DNA of 64,000 nt from Duganella sp. BJB476 (GCF_003416895.1 NZ_QVIO01000006.1:62001-126000); one strand, 5' to 3'. Counted from the first letter of the stretch, positions 8,460 to 17,598 are shown. Notes: a model not told the origin generated them from the letters alone. Program-made: numbers and translations.

Positions 8460-10088
8460 ATGCAAAAAATGACCACCTCCTATGTTGCCTCCGCCCTGGC
8501 CATCAGCCTGGCATTGGCATTCCCGGCCCACGCCGACAGCGTCAAAAACGCCGCCGTGAAGGAAGCTCCGCTGCGCGCCCACCTGGCCTTCCTTGCCAGC
8601 GATGTGCTGGAAGGCCGCGGCACCGGCCAGCGCGGCGCCGACCTGACCGTTGCCTATCTGGAAACGCAGGCGCTGGCGCTGGGCCTGAAGCCGGGCAATG
8701 GCGACAGCTATCGCCAGTCGGTGCAGATCGCCGGCGTCAAGACGCAGCCGGCCGAGAGCACGCTGAAGCTGGAAGCGGGCGGCCAGGCGCTGCCGATCAG
8801 CTTTGGCAAGGACTGGGTATTCGCGCCGGGCGATGCGACCGCGTCGCACAGCTTCAATGCGGACCTGGTGTTTGTCGGCTATGGCATCACCGCGCCGGAT
8901 GAGCAGTGGAACGATTACAAGGGCGTGGACTTGAAGGGCAAGATCCTGGTCATGATGGTCAACGACCCGCAGCCGACCGCCGAGCAGCCCAACCGTTTCA
9001 ACGGCAAGGGCCTGACTTACTACGGCCGCTGGACCTACAAGTTTGAAGAAGCCCAGCGCCAGGGCGCCGCCGGCGTGCTGCTGATCCACACCACGCCGAC
9101 CGCGTCGTATGGCTGGAGCGTGATCCAGAACAGCTGGTCGGGCGTGGAACGCTTCCAGCTGGCGGCCGGTACGCTGGGCACGCAGCTGCAAGGCTGGATG
9201 ACCGACGACACCGCCCGCGCGCTGTTCAAGGCGGCAGGCCAGGATATCGATGCGCTGCGCACCGCGGCGGAACGCAAGGATTTCAAGCCGGTCCCGTTGG
9301 CCGCCAAGCTGAACGGCGAAATGAAAGCGGCCGTGCGCAAGGTCGAGCAATTCAATGTGTCGGCCGTGGTGCCGGGCACCGATCCCAAGCTGAAGGATGA
9401 AGTGGTGATCTACAGCGCGCATTGGGATCACCTCGGCAAGCAGGGCGACACTGGGGATACGATTTTCAACGGCGCGGTCGACAACGCTTCCGGCTCGGCG
9501 GCCCTGCTGGCGATGGCGCAGGAGGCGGTGCGCGCACCGGCCAAGCGCAGCCAGATGTTCCTGTGGGTGGCGGCTGAAGAGCAGGGCTTGCTGGGCAGCG
9601 CGGCCTATGCGTCGTCGCCGTTGTGGCCGCTGGCGAAGACCGCCGCCAACCTGAACCTGGACAGCCTGAACTTCGTCGGCGCCACGCGCGACATCGGCAC
9701 GCAAGGCAGCGAGCGTACCGAGCTGGGCAAGCTGGCGGAGACGGCGGCCAAGGCGATGGGCATGCACATCGCCGAAGCGGAACCTGATCTGGCGGGCGGC
9801 TACTTCCGCAGCGACCATTTCAACTTCGCCAAGAACGGCGTGCCGGCGTTCTCGATCGAATCGGGCCGCGAGTACATCAAGGATCCGGCCGGCTCGAAAG
9901 CCAAGGCCGCCGCGTACGACAAGCGTTACCATCAGGTGAGCGATGAGTACGATGCGAGCTGGGACTTGTCGGGCATGGTGCAGACGGCGCAATACACGCT
10001 GAACCTGGGCCGCCTGATCGCCAACGGCGCCAAGCTGCCGGAATGGAAAGCCGGCGACGCCTTCGCCAAGCCGCGCAACGCCAAGTAA
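8460..10088 (+). CDS. Secreted M28-family zinc aminopeptidase
   Basis: A 542-residue exported peptidase starting at ATG 8460 after AGGAC, with signal peptide ending PAHA. A protease-associated insert occupies about residues 80-280. The co-catalytic zinc ligands of M28 are visible: SAHWDHLG, GAVDNASGSAA, VAAEEQGLLGSAAY, NLDSLNF and RSDHFNFAKNGVP. The order and spacing are those of M28 family peptidases that trim peptides in the periplasm or outside the cell. A strong terminator follows directly. Confidence 0.92.
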   Translation: MQKMTTSYVASALAISLALAFPAHADSVKNAAVKEAPLRAHLAFLASDVLEGRGTGQRGADLTVAYLETQALALGLKPGNGDSYRQSVQIAGVKTQPAESTLKLEAGGQALPISFGKDWVFAPGDATASHSFNADLVFVGYGITAPDEQWNDYKGVDLKGKILVMMVNDPQPTAEQPNRFNGKGLTYYGRWTYKFEEAQRQGAAGVLLIHTTPTASYGWSVIQNSWSGVERFQLAAGTLGTQLQGWMTDDTARALFKAAGQDIDALRTAAERKDFKPVPLAAKLNGEMKAAVRKVEQFNVSAVVPGTDPKLKDEVVIYSAHWDHLGKQGDTGDTIFNGAVDNASGSAALLAMAQEAVRAPAKRSQMFLWVAAEEQGLLGSAAYASSPLWPLAKTAANLNLDSLNFVGATRDIGTQGSERTELGKLAETAAKAMGMHIAEAEPDLAGGYFRSDHFNFAKNGVPAFSIESGREYIKDPAGSKAKAAAYDKRYHQVSDEYDASWDLSGMVQTAQYTLNLGRLIANGAKLPEWKAGDAFAKPRNAK

Positions 10089-10110
10089 GCCGTGGCGATC
10101 ACGTAGTAAA

Positions 10111-10136
10111 AGCAGCCTGTGGGCTGCTTTTTTTTT
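10111..10136 (+). terminator. Rho-independent terminator after M28 peptidase gene
   Basis: AGCAGCC pairs with GGCTGCT across a 4-base loop, followed by a run of nine T (10128-10136). Confidence 0.9.
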
Positions 10137-10232
10137 GATGCGACGGTGAATTTTTTATTACGAAATGGTAAGTTCTTATTGCTGATTTTTCATGCCATGA
10201 TGCTATTCTTTATTTCTTGGGATGCCGTGTTC

Positions 10233-10769
10233 ATGAAGCGATTTTTATTGATGCTGTGCCTGGCCTTGGCGGGGTGCGGCGGGCCGCAGGTGGTGGTGGT
10301 GCAGGGCGAGGGCGCGCAGCAGGCGATTGAGAAAAAATCGCTGGCGATTGTTTTCAGCGGCAAGACCAGCACCGGCTGGACCAAGCATCAACGCGGCACC
10401 GGCTTGCAGCAGCCGATGATCACCGACGAGGAAAAACTCGCCACATCGGCCCGCTGCAAGGAATTCGGCAACGGCATCGTCAAGAATCTGCCGCTGATGT
10501 CGCGCACCCCGCTGGCGCCTTACCTGGCCAGCTCCGACAAGGATTTCCGCAACGCGCTGACGGTGGAAATCAACCGCATCATGGCCGACACCGACGGCTC
10601 GGCCGATATCGTCGTGACCGTTTCCTACGGCGCGCGCGGCAACGCCAAGCAGGGCTGGTCGCGCATCATCCACATCCAGGCCAGCCCCTTCAGCTCGGCC
10701 GAATCGGTCAGCCGCGAACTGGCCGATTCCATGCTGGCGCAACTGAAGGCCAGCGCCCTGATTCAGTGA
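10233..10769 (+). CDS. Hypothetical lipoprotein
   Basis: A 178-residue protein with a lipoprotein signal (MKRFLLMLCLALAGCGG; lipobox LAGC, acylated Cys15). The mature part is polar and carries no family I recognise. Near the middle it reads DTDGSADIVVTVSYGARGN. The start at ATG 10233 is chosen for the signal peptide; there are in-frame upstream starts but they would spoil it. Probably anchored to the outer membrane facing the periplasm. Confidence 0.75.
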   Translation: MKRFLLMLCLALAGCGGPQVVVVQGEGAQQAIEKKSLAIVFSGKTSTGWTKHQRGTGLQQPMITDEEKLATSARCKEFGNGIVKNLPLMSRTPLAPYLASSDKDFRNALTVEINRIMADTDGSADIVVTVSYGARGNAKQGWSRIIHIQASPFSSAESVSRELADSMLAQLKASALIQ

Positions 10770-10799
10770 TGGGCTCAGCGCCTGTCTGGAATGCGCCGG

Positions 10800-11648
10800 T
10801 CAGGAGCGACTGAGGTTTTCTTGCCGGCGGCGAGAAACTGCCAGGCCCGCCAGGGCGGCGCAGAAAAGAAAGACGGTGCCGGGCTCGGATACCGAAGCCA
10901 CATCGTGCAAACTTTCAACATCGCCCACGCCGGTAAAGGGCGTTCCGTTGCTAAAGCCGGTGGCAGGATCGAAATCGAAGGGCGTTGTACTGAACTTCAT
11001 TCCGGGCAGGCCGGCGACGCTGCCATTCACGATGTCAAACGTGTCGCCAAGGTTGAAGCTGGGCGGCGCCTTCAGGTAGGTGTTGATATCGACCATGCTG
11101 TAGAGGAGGTCGCCGTCACCGATCACGCCGTCTCCATTGGTATCGGCGTAGAGGTCGGGTATGCTCAGGAAAACGCCGTTGCCAAGCTCGACTTGCAAGC
11201 GCCCGAACAGACCTTCCAGAGAATAAGTGCCGCTCACGCTATCGAACTGAATTGCCTCCAGGCTGAGGTCCGCCATTTCGCCGCCCTCTGTGATCGGGCC
11301 GGCAGCAAGGGGGCCGTCCTTTTTCTTCGGTAAAGGAATGGTTCTGTTTTTGACGTCGCAGGTGAACGGGAAGGCCGGGATGTCCACGTCGACGCCAAAG
11401 CCACCACCGGCCAGCGCCACCCCTTTGGCGAAAACGGGAAATTTGGGCGGCTGCGGCACCAGGACTTTGCCGTCCGGCCCCGTGATGCGAACCTGGAAAT
11501 TGGCAGGGTTAATAGAACGTTCCCTGACAAAGCCGGCCTTGGACCCGCAAGGAATATCCCCGCCCGAGCCAGCCAGTGCCGGTGTTGTTACGATCGATCC
11601 CGCCAACAAGGCAGCCGTCAGCAAGCACAAAGTATTTGCGGTGTTCAT
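10800..11648 (-). CDS. PEP-CTERM sorting domain protein
   Basis: A 282-residue exported protein with signal peptide (ending TPALA) and a C-terminal PEP-CTERM tail: SEPGTVFLFCAALAGLAVSRRR, that is, motif, membrane helix and Arg cluster. Exosortase EpsH-type enzymes recognise such tails; none is in the window. A calcium-loop-like DTNGDGVIGDGD lies near residues 166-177, as in dockerin or thrombospondin type 3 repeats. GGAGGAG precedes ATG 11648. A near-consensus sigma-54 promoter lies upstream, in line with known RpoN/PrsR control of PEP-CTERM genes. Confidence 0.9.
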   Translation of the reverse strand: MNTANTLCLLTAALLAGSIVTTPALAGSGGDIPCGSKAGFVRERSINPANFQVRITGPDGKVLVPQPPKFPVFAKGVALAGGGFGVDVDIPAFPFTCDVKNRTIPLPKKKDGPLAAGPITEGGEMADLSLEAIQFDSVSGTYSLEGLFGRLQVELGNGVFLSIPDLYADTNGDGVIGDGDLLYSMVDINTYLKAPPSFNLGDTFDIVNGSVAGLPGMKFSTTPFDFDPATGFSNGTPFTGVGDVESLHDVASVSEPGTVFLFCAALAGLAVSRRRQENLSRS

Positions 11649-11705
11649 GGATTTCTCCTCCTGGTGATTCCACGGAATGTGGCAGTCCCAAATCACTTGG
11701 GACCT

Positions 11706-11721
11706 CGCATACTTCGTGCCA
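11706..11721 (-). promoter_or_regulatory. Sigma-54 (-24/-12) promoter of the PEP-CTERM gene
   Basis: On the minus strand TGGCACGAAGTATGCG matches the consensus TGGCACG-N4-TTGCW, with GG and GC 10 bp apart. Expected transcription start is near 11696, giving a leader of about 48 nt with a strong ribosome site. Confidence 0.78.
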
Positions 11722-11784
11722 CTGCAGAATTCGCAGGAGGACCAGCAAACAGCGCAAACTCTCTGTAAAAATTCCCGACCGGCG

Positions 11785-12498
11785 TCAGTGATGGAAGGCC
11801 ATCGTGATCGAGGTGCCGGTCAGGTCGATGCCCTTGATCGAGATGCTGCCGAAGCTGGCGCCCTCGGTGCCCTTGACGCGGATGTTGTTGAAGTTGAGCT
11901 CGCCGATCGACGAGGGCAGGTTCAGGGTCAATGAGCCGTCCTTGTTGATGGTGGCGGTGGCCTTGCTCGGATCGTAGACCACGTTCTTCATGCTGGTGTC
12001 GGCTTCCAGGAAACCCAGCACCGGATTGAGCAGCTTGGCCATGTCGCCCACCACTTCCAAGCCGTTGTTCTTGGTCTGCTTGACGATTTGCAGCAGCTCG
12101 TCGCTGAGGCCTTGCGCCGAGGTGTCGCCCAGTTCCTCTTCGCTCAGGGCTTGCAGGCCCGGACGTTCCTTGATCTGCAAGCCGCGCTGGTCCTTGCTGA
12201 GCACCACCGGCGTGCCCACCGCCAGCGACGGCAGGGCCTGCGCGGCATAGGTTTCCATCGGCGCCAGCAGGGAGGTGGCGATGGCCGCCGCCATCCGCAG
12301 GCGGCGCTGTTTGCGCAGCGCTTCTTCGATGTGCTGATGCGTGATCAGGTTCAGCTCGGCGAAGATGTCACCCAGCCGCTGGCCGGTCGTGCGTTGCAGC
12401 TCGATCGCGTTGGCCAGTTGTTCTTCGGTAATCAGCTTCTGTTTAACCAGCAGCTGACCCAGCATCGACTTGCTTTGATTATTCGATAACCATCCCAT
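11785..12498 (-). CDS. MshEN-domain / FilA-like exported domain chimera
   Basis: A 237-residue protein of unusual build. Residues 11-64 are two tandem 24-residue motifs of MshEN type (LGQLLVKQKLITEEQLANA and RLGDIFAELNLITHQHIEEA), the c-di-GMP-binding module of MshE/GspE-like ATPases, here without any ATPase. A hydrophobic stretch (69-88) follows, then ALSEEELGDTSAQGLSDE (117-134), which matches the leader-like motif of the exported proteins at 18.2-21.5 kb. The C-terminus (FGSISIKGIDLTGTSITMAFHH) also matches the ends of those proteins. Likely cytoplasmic sensor, membrane anchor and periplasmic domain. Last gene of the C39 operon. Confidence 0.75.
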   Translation of the reverse strand: MGWLSNNQSKSMLGQLLVKQKLITEEQLANAIELQRTTGQRLGDIFAELNLITHQHIEEALRKQRRLRMAAAIATSLLAPMETYAAQALPSLAVGTPVVLSKDQRGLQIKERPGLQALSEEELGDTSAQGLSDELLQIVKQTKNNGLEVVGDMAKLLNPVLGFLEADTSMKNVVYDPSKATATINKDGSLTLNLPSSIGELNFNNIRVKGTEGASFGSISIKGIDLTGTSITMAFHH

Positions 12499-12519
12499 CG
12501 CCCCGTCTCCTTTTTGTTG

Positions 12520-13521
12520 TTATGCCGATTTGCGCGGCGTGGTGGCGTTCATCGACTCGGGCTCGGGGCCCGGCTGATGCGCCATGTGCACGATGTCCGA
12601 CGGCGCCATGCCGAACCAGCGCTTGCAGGCCCGGTAGAACGCGCTCGGTTCCGAAAAGCCCAGCTGGAAGCTGAGCATCTTCAGCGACAGTTCGCCGCAG
12701 CTGAGCGATTGCCGCGCCAGCTCGCGCCGGGTGTCGTCGACCAGGTTGGTGAAGCTGGTGCCTTCCTCGGCCAGCCGGCGCTGCAGGGTGCGCTCGCTCA
12801 TCATCAGCTGGTTGGCGACGTCGTCGCGGTGCGGCGGGCCTTTCGGCAGCAGGCTGGCCAGCAGCCCCTGCACCTTGGCGCTGAAGGTCGGCGGCTCGGC
12901 GCGCGCCAGCGTGGCCAGCACGCGTTCGCCGCTGCCGGGCACCAGCGGAGGATTGGCCGGCAGCGCCATCACCAGGTCGGTGTCGGAAAACTCCATGACG
13001 TTGTGCGGCATCGAGAACTTGACCGGGCAGCCGAAGGTCTCTTCATACACGTGGGCGTTGGCCGGCTTCGGGAAGGTGTATTCGACCACCACCGGCGCGA
13101 TGTCGTCGCGGCCGGCGGCGCAGCGCAGCGAACGCAGCAGCACGCACCAGACGAAGTCGTAGCGTTGCTGCGGCACGTCGCGGCGCGCGCCGGGCAGCAG
13201 CAGGCCGACGCGGGTGTGGCCGTGGCAGCGCTCGATCGAACTCTGCACCGTCGGCGACACCAGCATGATGTGGCCCATCACGCCCAGCCAGCCGAGCCGG
13301 TGCGGCGAGGAGATCTTCAGGCCGATCAGCGGATCGCCGGATTTTTCCACCACCAGTTCCCACAGGTGGCTCAGTTTGTCGGACAGCGTGAGGGCGTCGC
13401 AGGCGAGGCCGTCCCCTTCGTCCAGACCGGCTTCAGCGAACAGCGCTTCCGCTTCCACGCCGGAATGGGTCAGGCGCGATTTGACGCCGCGCACCAGATG
13501 CAGGGCGGAGGAGTAAGTCAT
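12520..13521 (-). CDS. AraC-family transcriptional regulator
   Basis: A 333-residue regulator with an N-terminal arabinose-binding-like (OruR/ArgR-type) domain and a C-terminal double helix-turn-helix (about 225-315: MMSERTLQRRLAEEGTSF and LGFSEPSAFYRACKRWFG). The ATG overlaps the stop of the DUF2059 gene (ATGA), so the two are translationally coupled. Being inside the operon it likely controls it and perhaps the divergent exported-protein genes. Confidence 0.9.
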   Translation of the reverse strand: MTYSSALHLVRGVKSRLTHSGVEAEALFAEAGLDEGDGLACDALTLSDKLSHLWELVVEKSGDPLIGLKISSPHRLGWLGVMGHIMLVSPTVQSSIERCHGHTRVGLLLPGARRDVPQQRYDFVWCVLLRSLRCAAGRDDIAPVVVEYTFPKPANAHVYEETFGCPVKFSMPHNVMEFSDTDLVMALPANPPLVPGSGERVLATLARAEPPTFSAKVQGLLASLLPKGPPHRDDVANQLMMSERTLQRRLAEEGTSFTNLVDDTRRELARQSLSCGELSLKMLSFQLGFSEPSAFYRACKRWFGMAPSDIVHMAHQPGPEPESMNATTPRKSA

Positions 13522-14078
13522 GGCGTGACCGCGGTGCGCAGACGCAGGCCGATTTTTTCCTTCAGGCCTTGCAGTTTCGGGTCGATGACGGCGCGGGTGT
13601 CGGCGGCCACGCCTTCGCCCAGGGTCTTCTGCATTTCCGGCAGCATCGCTTCGAATTTTTTCTTGACCGGCGATTCGAGGATGGCGATCAGCTGCTTCAG
13701 TTCTTCCTCGGTGTAGCGCTCGGCCAGCAGCGGGGCGATGGTGGTCGGGATCAGCTTGTCGGCGCTGCCCTTGGTGATCGGCGTGGCCTCGGCCATGAAC
13801 TGCTTGGCTTCGCCGACGATGTCGTTCATGGCGGCGTCGCGCTTCTCCGGCACGGCGCGCCCTTGCAGCATGGCGCGCGCCTGTTGCACCGCGTCCGCCA
13901 CCGGCGCCTGCAGCATCTGCTGGCCGATGTTGTCCGGGTTCCACAGCTTCAGCACCTTGTCGACCAGCGCCTGCTTGGCCGGCGGCACCGGCGCGGCGGC
14001 GTACGCGCCGGCGCAGGCCGAGGCCAGCGCCAGCAGCAGCAAGCCGCGCTTGCAATGGGTAGTGATGGGTGTCGTCAT
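13518..14078 (-). CDS. DUF2059 domain-containing periplasmic protein
   Basis: A 186-residue protein with signal peptide (ending AGAYA) and a helical DUF2059 domain: LAERYTEEELKQLIAILESPVKKKFEAMLP is the family's typical stretch. Function of the domain is unknown. It lies 18 bp after the FadL-like gene and overlaps the AraC start, so it belongs to the same transcript. Confidence 0.88.
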   Translation of the reverse strand: MTTPITTHCKRGLLLLALASACAGAYAAAPVPPAKQALVDKVLKLWNPDNIGQQMLQAPVADAVQQARAMLQGRAVPEKRDAAMNDIVGEAKQFMAEATPITKGSADKLIPTTIAPLLAERYTEEELKQLIAILESPVKKKFEAMLPEMQKTLGEGVAADTRAVIDPKLQGLKEKIGLRLRTAVTP

Positions 14079-14096
14079 AATGTGCTCCTTAAAAAA

Positions 14097-15728
14097 TCAG
14101 AAACGCTTGTTGATTTCAAAACCAAAATAGCGCACGTGGATGTCGCCCTTGACGTTCTGTCCGGCATACGGGTTGTAGATGATGTTGAGGAAGTTGCTGC
14201 AGTTCAGATTGCAGTCGGTGTTGGCCGGCACTTCGTACTTGCCGCTCAAGTAGGAGCCGGTGACGCTGACTTCCATGTTCTTGCTGATCTTGTAGCTCAG
14301 GCCGGCGCTCAGCAGCTTGGTGTTGGGCAGCGGCGCCAGCAAGTCGATCTTGTCGTTCGGGATAGAGGTCTTGCGCGGCTCGAAGCCGAAGCGCAGCGCC
14401 AGCTTCTCGATCGGGAACAGTTGCATGCCGTAGGCCAGGTTGACCACGCTCTTGTAGCCGCGCGGGATGACCAGCTTGGTCGAATCCGGAATGCCGTACA
14501 GCCGCGCCACCTCCAGCAGCTTGACGCTCTGGTCGAACTGGAAGCGCAGCGCGTCCCATTCGCTCCAGCGGGCGTAGCTGGCGTCGACGTTGAGCTGGAC
14601 GTAGCGGACGGGCTTGAGCTTGATCCCCACCTGCAGGTGCGAAGGGAAGGGGATGATGGCGCTCATATTGCCCTTCTGCGTGGCCGGGATCGAGGTCGGG
14701 AAGCCCAGCACGGCGCCGGCGATCGGGCCCAGCAGCGAGGCGTTCATGCCGCGCACGAAGTTGCGCAGCATCGGCTCGGTGTCGAACTGGTAGCTGCCGG
14801 TGTAATGGGTCTTGGAGCCGCCCTGGTAGACCGCGCCCAGCGCCAGCCACGGCCGCGGTTCCCACAGCACGCCGAGGTTGATGGTCGGGTCGAACGGGGC
14901 CGTCAGTTCCAACCGCATATTGGCGGCCTTCTTGAACGGGCTGACCATGCCGTCCTTGCCGCCGCCGCACACGCCGAAGCCGAGCACATCGATGATGTTG
15001 CCGCCGTCTTCCGGGCACCAGCCCTTTTGCAGCTGGCCGAACACGCCCAGCAGCTCGTTGGGGAAGCGCATATTGGTGTCGACCACGAAGGCGGCGTGGG
15101 CGATCGGGATGGCGACGCCGAAGCGCAGCGTGTCCGAATACTTGTAGCCGACCGAGGGCGACAGGTAGACCAGGCGCTGGATCTGTTCCTGCCGGCCCTG
15201 GTACTGGCCGGGGTCGTTGGGATCGGTGGTGCGGTCCAGGCTCATCGCCTGCGACATATAGCTGTCGGTGGCGAAGGTCCACGGCGAGCCGGCCTTGTTC
15301 CAGTACATGCCGATGCCGGGCACGGCCACCGCCGGCAGGCGCCAGCCGGGCATGCCGTAGCCGGGCACATACATCACCTGGCGCACCGGGCCGGTGCGGG
15401 TGTTGGAGATCGGGTCGTCCTTCCAGCCGCCGATGTCGAAGTTCGGCCCCGGCGTGAAGCTGGCCGCGGTGCGGATCGAGGCCACGAAGTTGTGGATGCT
15501 CTCGCCGTCGCCGGTCAGCCGCGCCAGGCCGGCGGGGTTGAAGTGGATCGAGGCGACGCCGGGCGGATCGGCGGTCACGGCATTGCCGAGCGACATGGCG
15601 ACCACGCTGGTGGTCAGGTTCTCGGTCAGCGCAGCCTGCGCCGACAGCGGACACAGCGCCGCGCACAGCGCCGCGGCCGCGGCGGCGGTGGCGCGGCGGC
15701 GCGCGTGGACTGGACTGGACGGGCTCAT
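14097..15728 (-). CDS. FadL/TodX-family (OMPP1) outer-membrane protein
   Basis: A 543-residue beta-barrel with signal peptide and the FadL N-terminal hatch region (SVVAMSLGNAVTADPPGVAS, then HFNPAGLARL). Alternating barrel strands run to a terminal Phe (FGFEINKRF), the outer-membrane assembly signal. FadL relatives import fatty acids or aromatic hydrocarbons, but the place in this operon suggests a role with the exported proteins. Two Cys pairs (WCPEDGG/FGVCGGG; NTDCNLNCSN) lie in loops. Start ATG 15728. Confidence 0.88.
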   Translation of the reverse strand: MSPSSPVHARRRATAAAAAALCAALCPLSAQAALTENLTTSVVAMSLGNAVTADPPGVASIHFNPAGLARLTGDGESIHNFVASIRTAASFTPGPNFDIGGWKDDPISNTRTGPVRQVMYVPGYGMPGWRLPAVAVPGIGMYWNKAGSPWTFATDSYMSQAMSLDRTTDPNDPGQYQGRQEQIQRLVYLSPSVGYKYSDTLRFGVAIPIAHAAFVVDTNMRFPNELLGVFGQLQKGWCPEDGGNIIDVLGFGVCGGGKDGMVSPFKKAANMRLELTAPFDPTINLGVLWEPRPWLALGAVYQGGSKTHYTGSYQFDTEPMLRNFVRGMNASLLGPIAGAVLGFPTSIPATQKGNMSAIIPFPSHLQVGIKLKPVRYVQLNVDASYARWSEWDALRFQFDQSVKLLEVARLYGIPDSTKLVIPRGYKSVVNLAYGMQLFPIEKLALRFGFEPRKTSIPNDKIDLLAPLPNTKLLSAGLSYKISKNMEVSVTGSYLSGKYEVPANTDCNLNCSNFLNIIYNPYAGQNVKGDIHVRYFGFEINKRF

Positions 15729-15742
15729 GGATCGTTACGCCG

Positions 15743-16798
15743 TCAGAAGTTCAGCGGGATGTTCATGCTCACCGTCATGTTCGGCGAGTCCGGCGTCAGG
15801 CCGATGCCGACCGACATATTGACCGTGGTCTTGGGCGAGATGCGGTAGCCCAGGCCCATGTTGAGGATGCTGGAGGTCTGCATGTGGGTCTTGGCTTCCA
15901 GGCCATCGGCAAAGCGCAGCTTGGAGCCGGCCGAGATCGCTTCCTGGAAGGAGATCGTGGTGGAAATGCCGTACGACAGCGCGTATGCGAAGCCCATGCC
16001 GAAGCCGAGCGTGCCGCCCGGCGCCACGCGGGTCAGGATGCGGGTGCCGTTGACTTGCCACAGGTGCTTGGCCGGCAGGCTGGCGGTGTAGTTCAGCGAG
16101 CCGAACAGCGCGACCGGGTCGACGATCTTGTTGACGCTGAGGCCGGCCGTGAGGGCGCCGACGCCGCTGCCGGTGGCCTCGCCGCTGCCGGCGATGATCT
16201 TGAACGGGCTGCGGCCGGTCGGCAGGCGCACATTGCTGGTCACGGTCAGGTTGGGGGTGTCGCGGCGCGCTTCGAACGGCTGCCAGCGCGCGCCCACCAG
16301 CAGGTCGCCCAGCGAGTTGGAGACGCCGTTGGACAGGTTGTTGTCCGAGTAGCGCGAGATCAGCGGCAGGGTGACGTTGCCGGTGACGTTGTCGAGCAGG
16401 CCGTAGTCGGCCGAGAAGGTGTTGGTGACGCTGTGCGAGCTGGTGTTCTCGATGTTGAACAGGGTGGTGCTGCCGTTGGCCAGGTCGGTGACGATGCGTT
16501 CCTCGCCGACGTAGGCGTAGGTCAGGTCGTAGGTGACGGACAGCTGGTTGCGGCGGATCATCGAGTACTGCTTGTCGACGGCGGTCAGGGTCTGCTTCAG
16601 CAGCGCGCTCTGGTCGCCTTCGCCTTCCTTCTTGGCCAGGGCGTCGCGGGCGGCGTCGGCGCTGGCCGGGGCGGCGGCCGGGGTAGCGGCCGGGGTAGTG
16701 GCCGCTGGAGGTGTCTGTTGCGCCACAGCGGGCAGCGCCAGCAGGGTGGCGGCAATGGCTGCGGCGATAGGCAGGGTACGGAAAATCATCTTGGTCAT
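15743..16798 (-). CDS. Outer-membrane beta-barrel protein, FilC-like candidate
   Basis: A 351-residue protein: signal peptide (ending PAVAQ), a Pro/Ala/Thr-rich linker (about 27-50), a short helical part (DAARDALAKKEGEGDQSALLKQTLTAV) and a barrel of about 12 strands ending in Phe (MNIPLNF). It looks like MetA-pathway/phenol-type OM channels (DUF-type transporters). Gaps of 28 bp from the C39 gene and 14 bp to the FadL-like gene show one operon. I suggest a channel or assembly factor of a Fil-like system; the name is tentative. Confidence 0.75.
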   Translation of the reverse strand: MTKMIFRTLPIAAAIAATLLALPAVAQQTPPAATTPAATPAAAPASADAARDALAKKEGEGDQSALLKQTLTAVDKQYSMIRRNQLSVTYDLTYAYVGEERIVTDLANGSTTLFNIENTSSHSVTNTFSADYGLLDNVTGNVTLPLISRYSDNNLSNGVSNSLGDLLVGARWQPFEARRDTPNLTVTSNVRLPTGRSPFKIIAGSGEATGSGVGALTAGLSVNKIVDPVALFGSLNYTASLPAKHLWQVNGTRILTRVAPGGTLGFGMGFAYALSYGISTTISFQEAISAGSKLRFADGLEAKTHMQTSSILNMGLGYRISPKTTVNMSVGIGLTPDSPNMTVSMNIPLNF

Positions 16799-16826
16799 CC
16801 TTGAAGAGTAGTGGCGCTGCTGAGGT

Positions 16827-17594
16827 TTAATTGCGATGCATCCAGGTGCCGGCGGCGCCTGAGTTGACGGCGCGCAGCAACTGCTGGGCCGAGTTGGACA
16901 GGCCGTCCTGCCGGCCCTTGCCTGTGACGCGGTCCATGTCGGTCACGCCCAGTTCCTGATCGGTCAGCGCCAGGTGCGCCACCGGTGGTTGATCCTTGGC
17001 CGGCGAGATGATGAACAGGGTGTTCTTGTCCCACCAGCGCGCGAACTCCTCGACCGAGAACACGATGTTGCCGGCCGACGGGTCGGCGATGAAGACCACG
17101 CCGTCGCGGATGCCGCGCAGCACCACGAAGTGCTTGGAGCCGGCGTAGTCGATCGGCACGATGGCCGGTTCGTTGAGCGTCATCAAGTCCTTGATCTCGG
17201 CCTTGAAGCCGGCGCCGGACATGCCCAGCGAGCCGACGTAGCGTTTCATGTCCAGCAGCGAAAAGCCGCGCCGTTCGATGATTTTTTCCTTCTCGCCCTT
17301 GTCCAGCATGCCTTCCATGGCCTGCTGCTCGTTGACCATCACGCCCAGGTGGTAGTTGAGGATGGTGACCAGCGCGGCCGAGCCGCAGCTGAAGTCGAAG
17401 GCCTGGCGCACGATGTGCTTGTATTTGAGCTCGGAGAACGGCTCCATCGTCACTGATTGCACGTAGGCGCCGCCGCCCAGCCGGGCTTGCGGCATCTCGA
17501 ACTGGTCCTTGGGGCGGTCTTGCGGTTCGTGGCGCGACATCACACCGGCGCCGCCGATGACGGCGGCAATGACGGTCAGCAGGATCATCAGCAT
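16827..17594 (-). CDS. Membrane-anchored C39-family cysteine peptidase
   Basis: A 255-residue protein with an N-terminal membrane anchor (MLMILLTVIAAVIGGAGV) and a C39-like papain-fold domain. The catalytic set is visible: Cys in FDFSCGSAALVTIL, His in GSKHFVVLRGI and Asp in IADPSAGN. C39 peptidases remove double-glycine leaders; here there is no ABC transporter attached and the domain should face the periplasm. GAGGG lies 9 bp before ATG 17594; an in-frame GTG at 17618 is less likely. Heads the main run of the leftward operon, right after a 45-codon ORF. The leader-like GQDG motifs of the divergent genes are attractive substrates (inference). Confidence 0.85.
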   Translation of the reverse strand: MLMILLTVIAAVIGGAGVMSRHEPQDRPKDQFEMPQARLGGGAYVQSVTMEPFSELKYKHIVRQAFDFSCGSAALVTILNYHLGVMVNEQQAMEGMLDKGEKEKIIERRGFSLLDMKRYVGSLGMSGAGFKAEIKDLMTLNEPAIVPIDYAGSKHFVVLRGIRDGVVFIADPSAGNIVFSVEEFARWWDKNTLFIISPAKDQPPVAHLALTDQELGVTDMDRVTGKGRQDGLSNSAQQLLRAVNSGAAGTWMHRN

Positions 17595-17598
17595 GGCG

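Noticed and set aside
10119..10232. Upstream extension of the lipoprotein gene
   Set aside because: It would begin inside the M28 terminator and place 38 residues before the lipoprotein signal.
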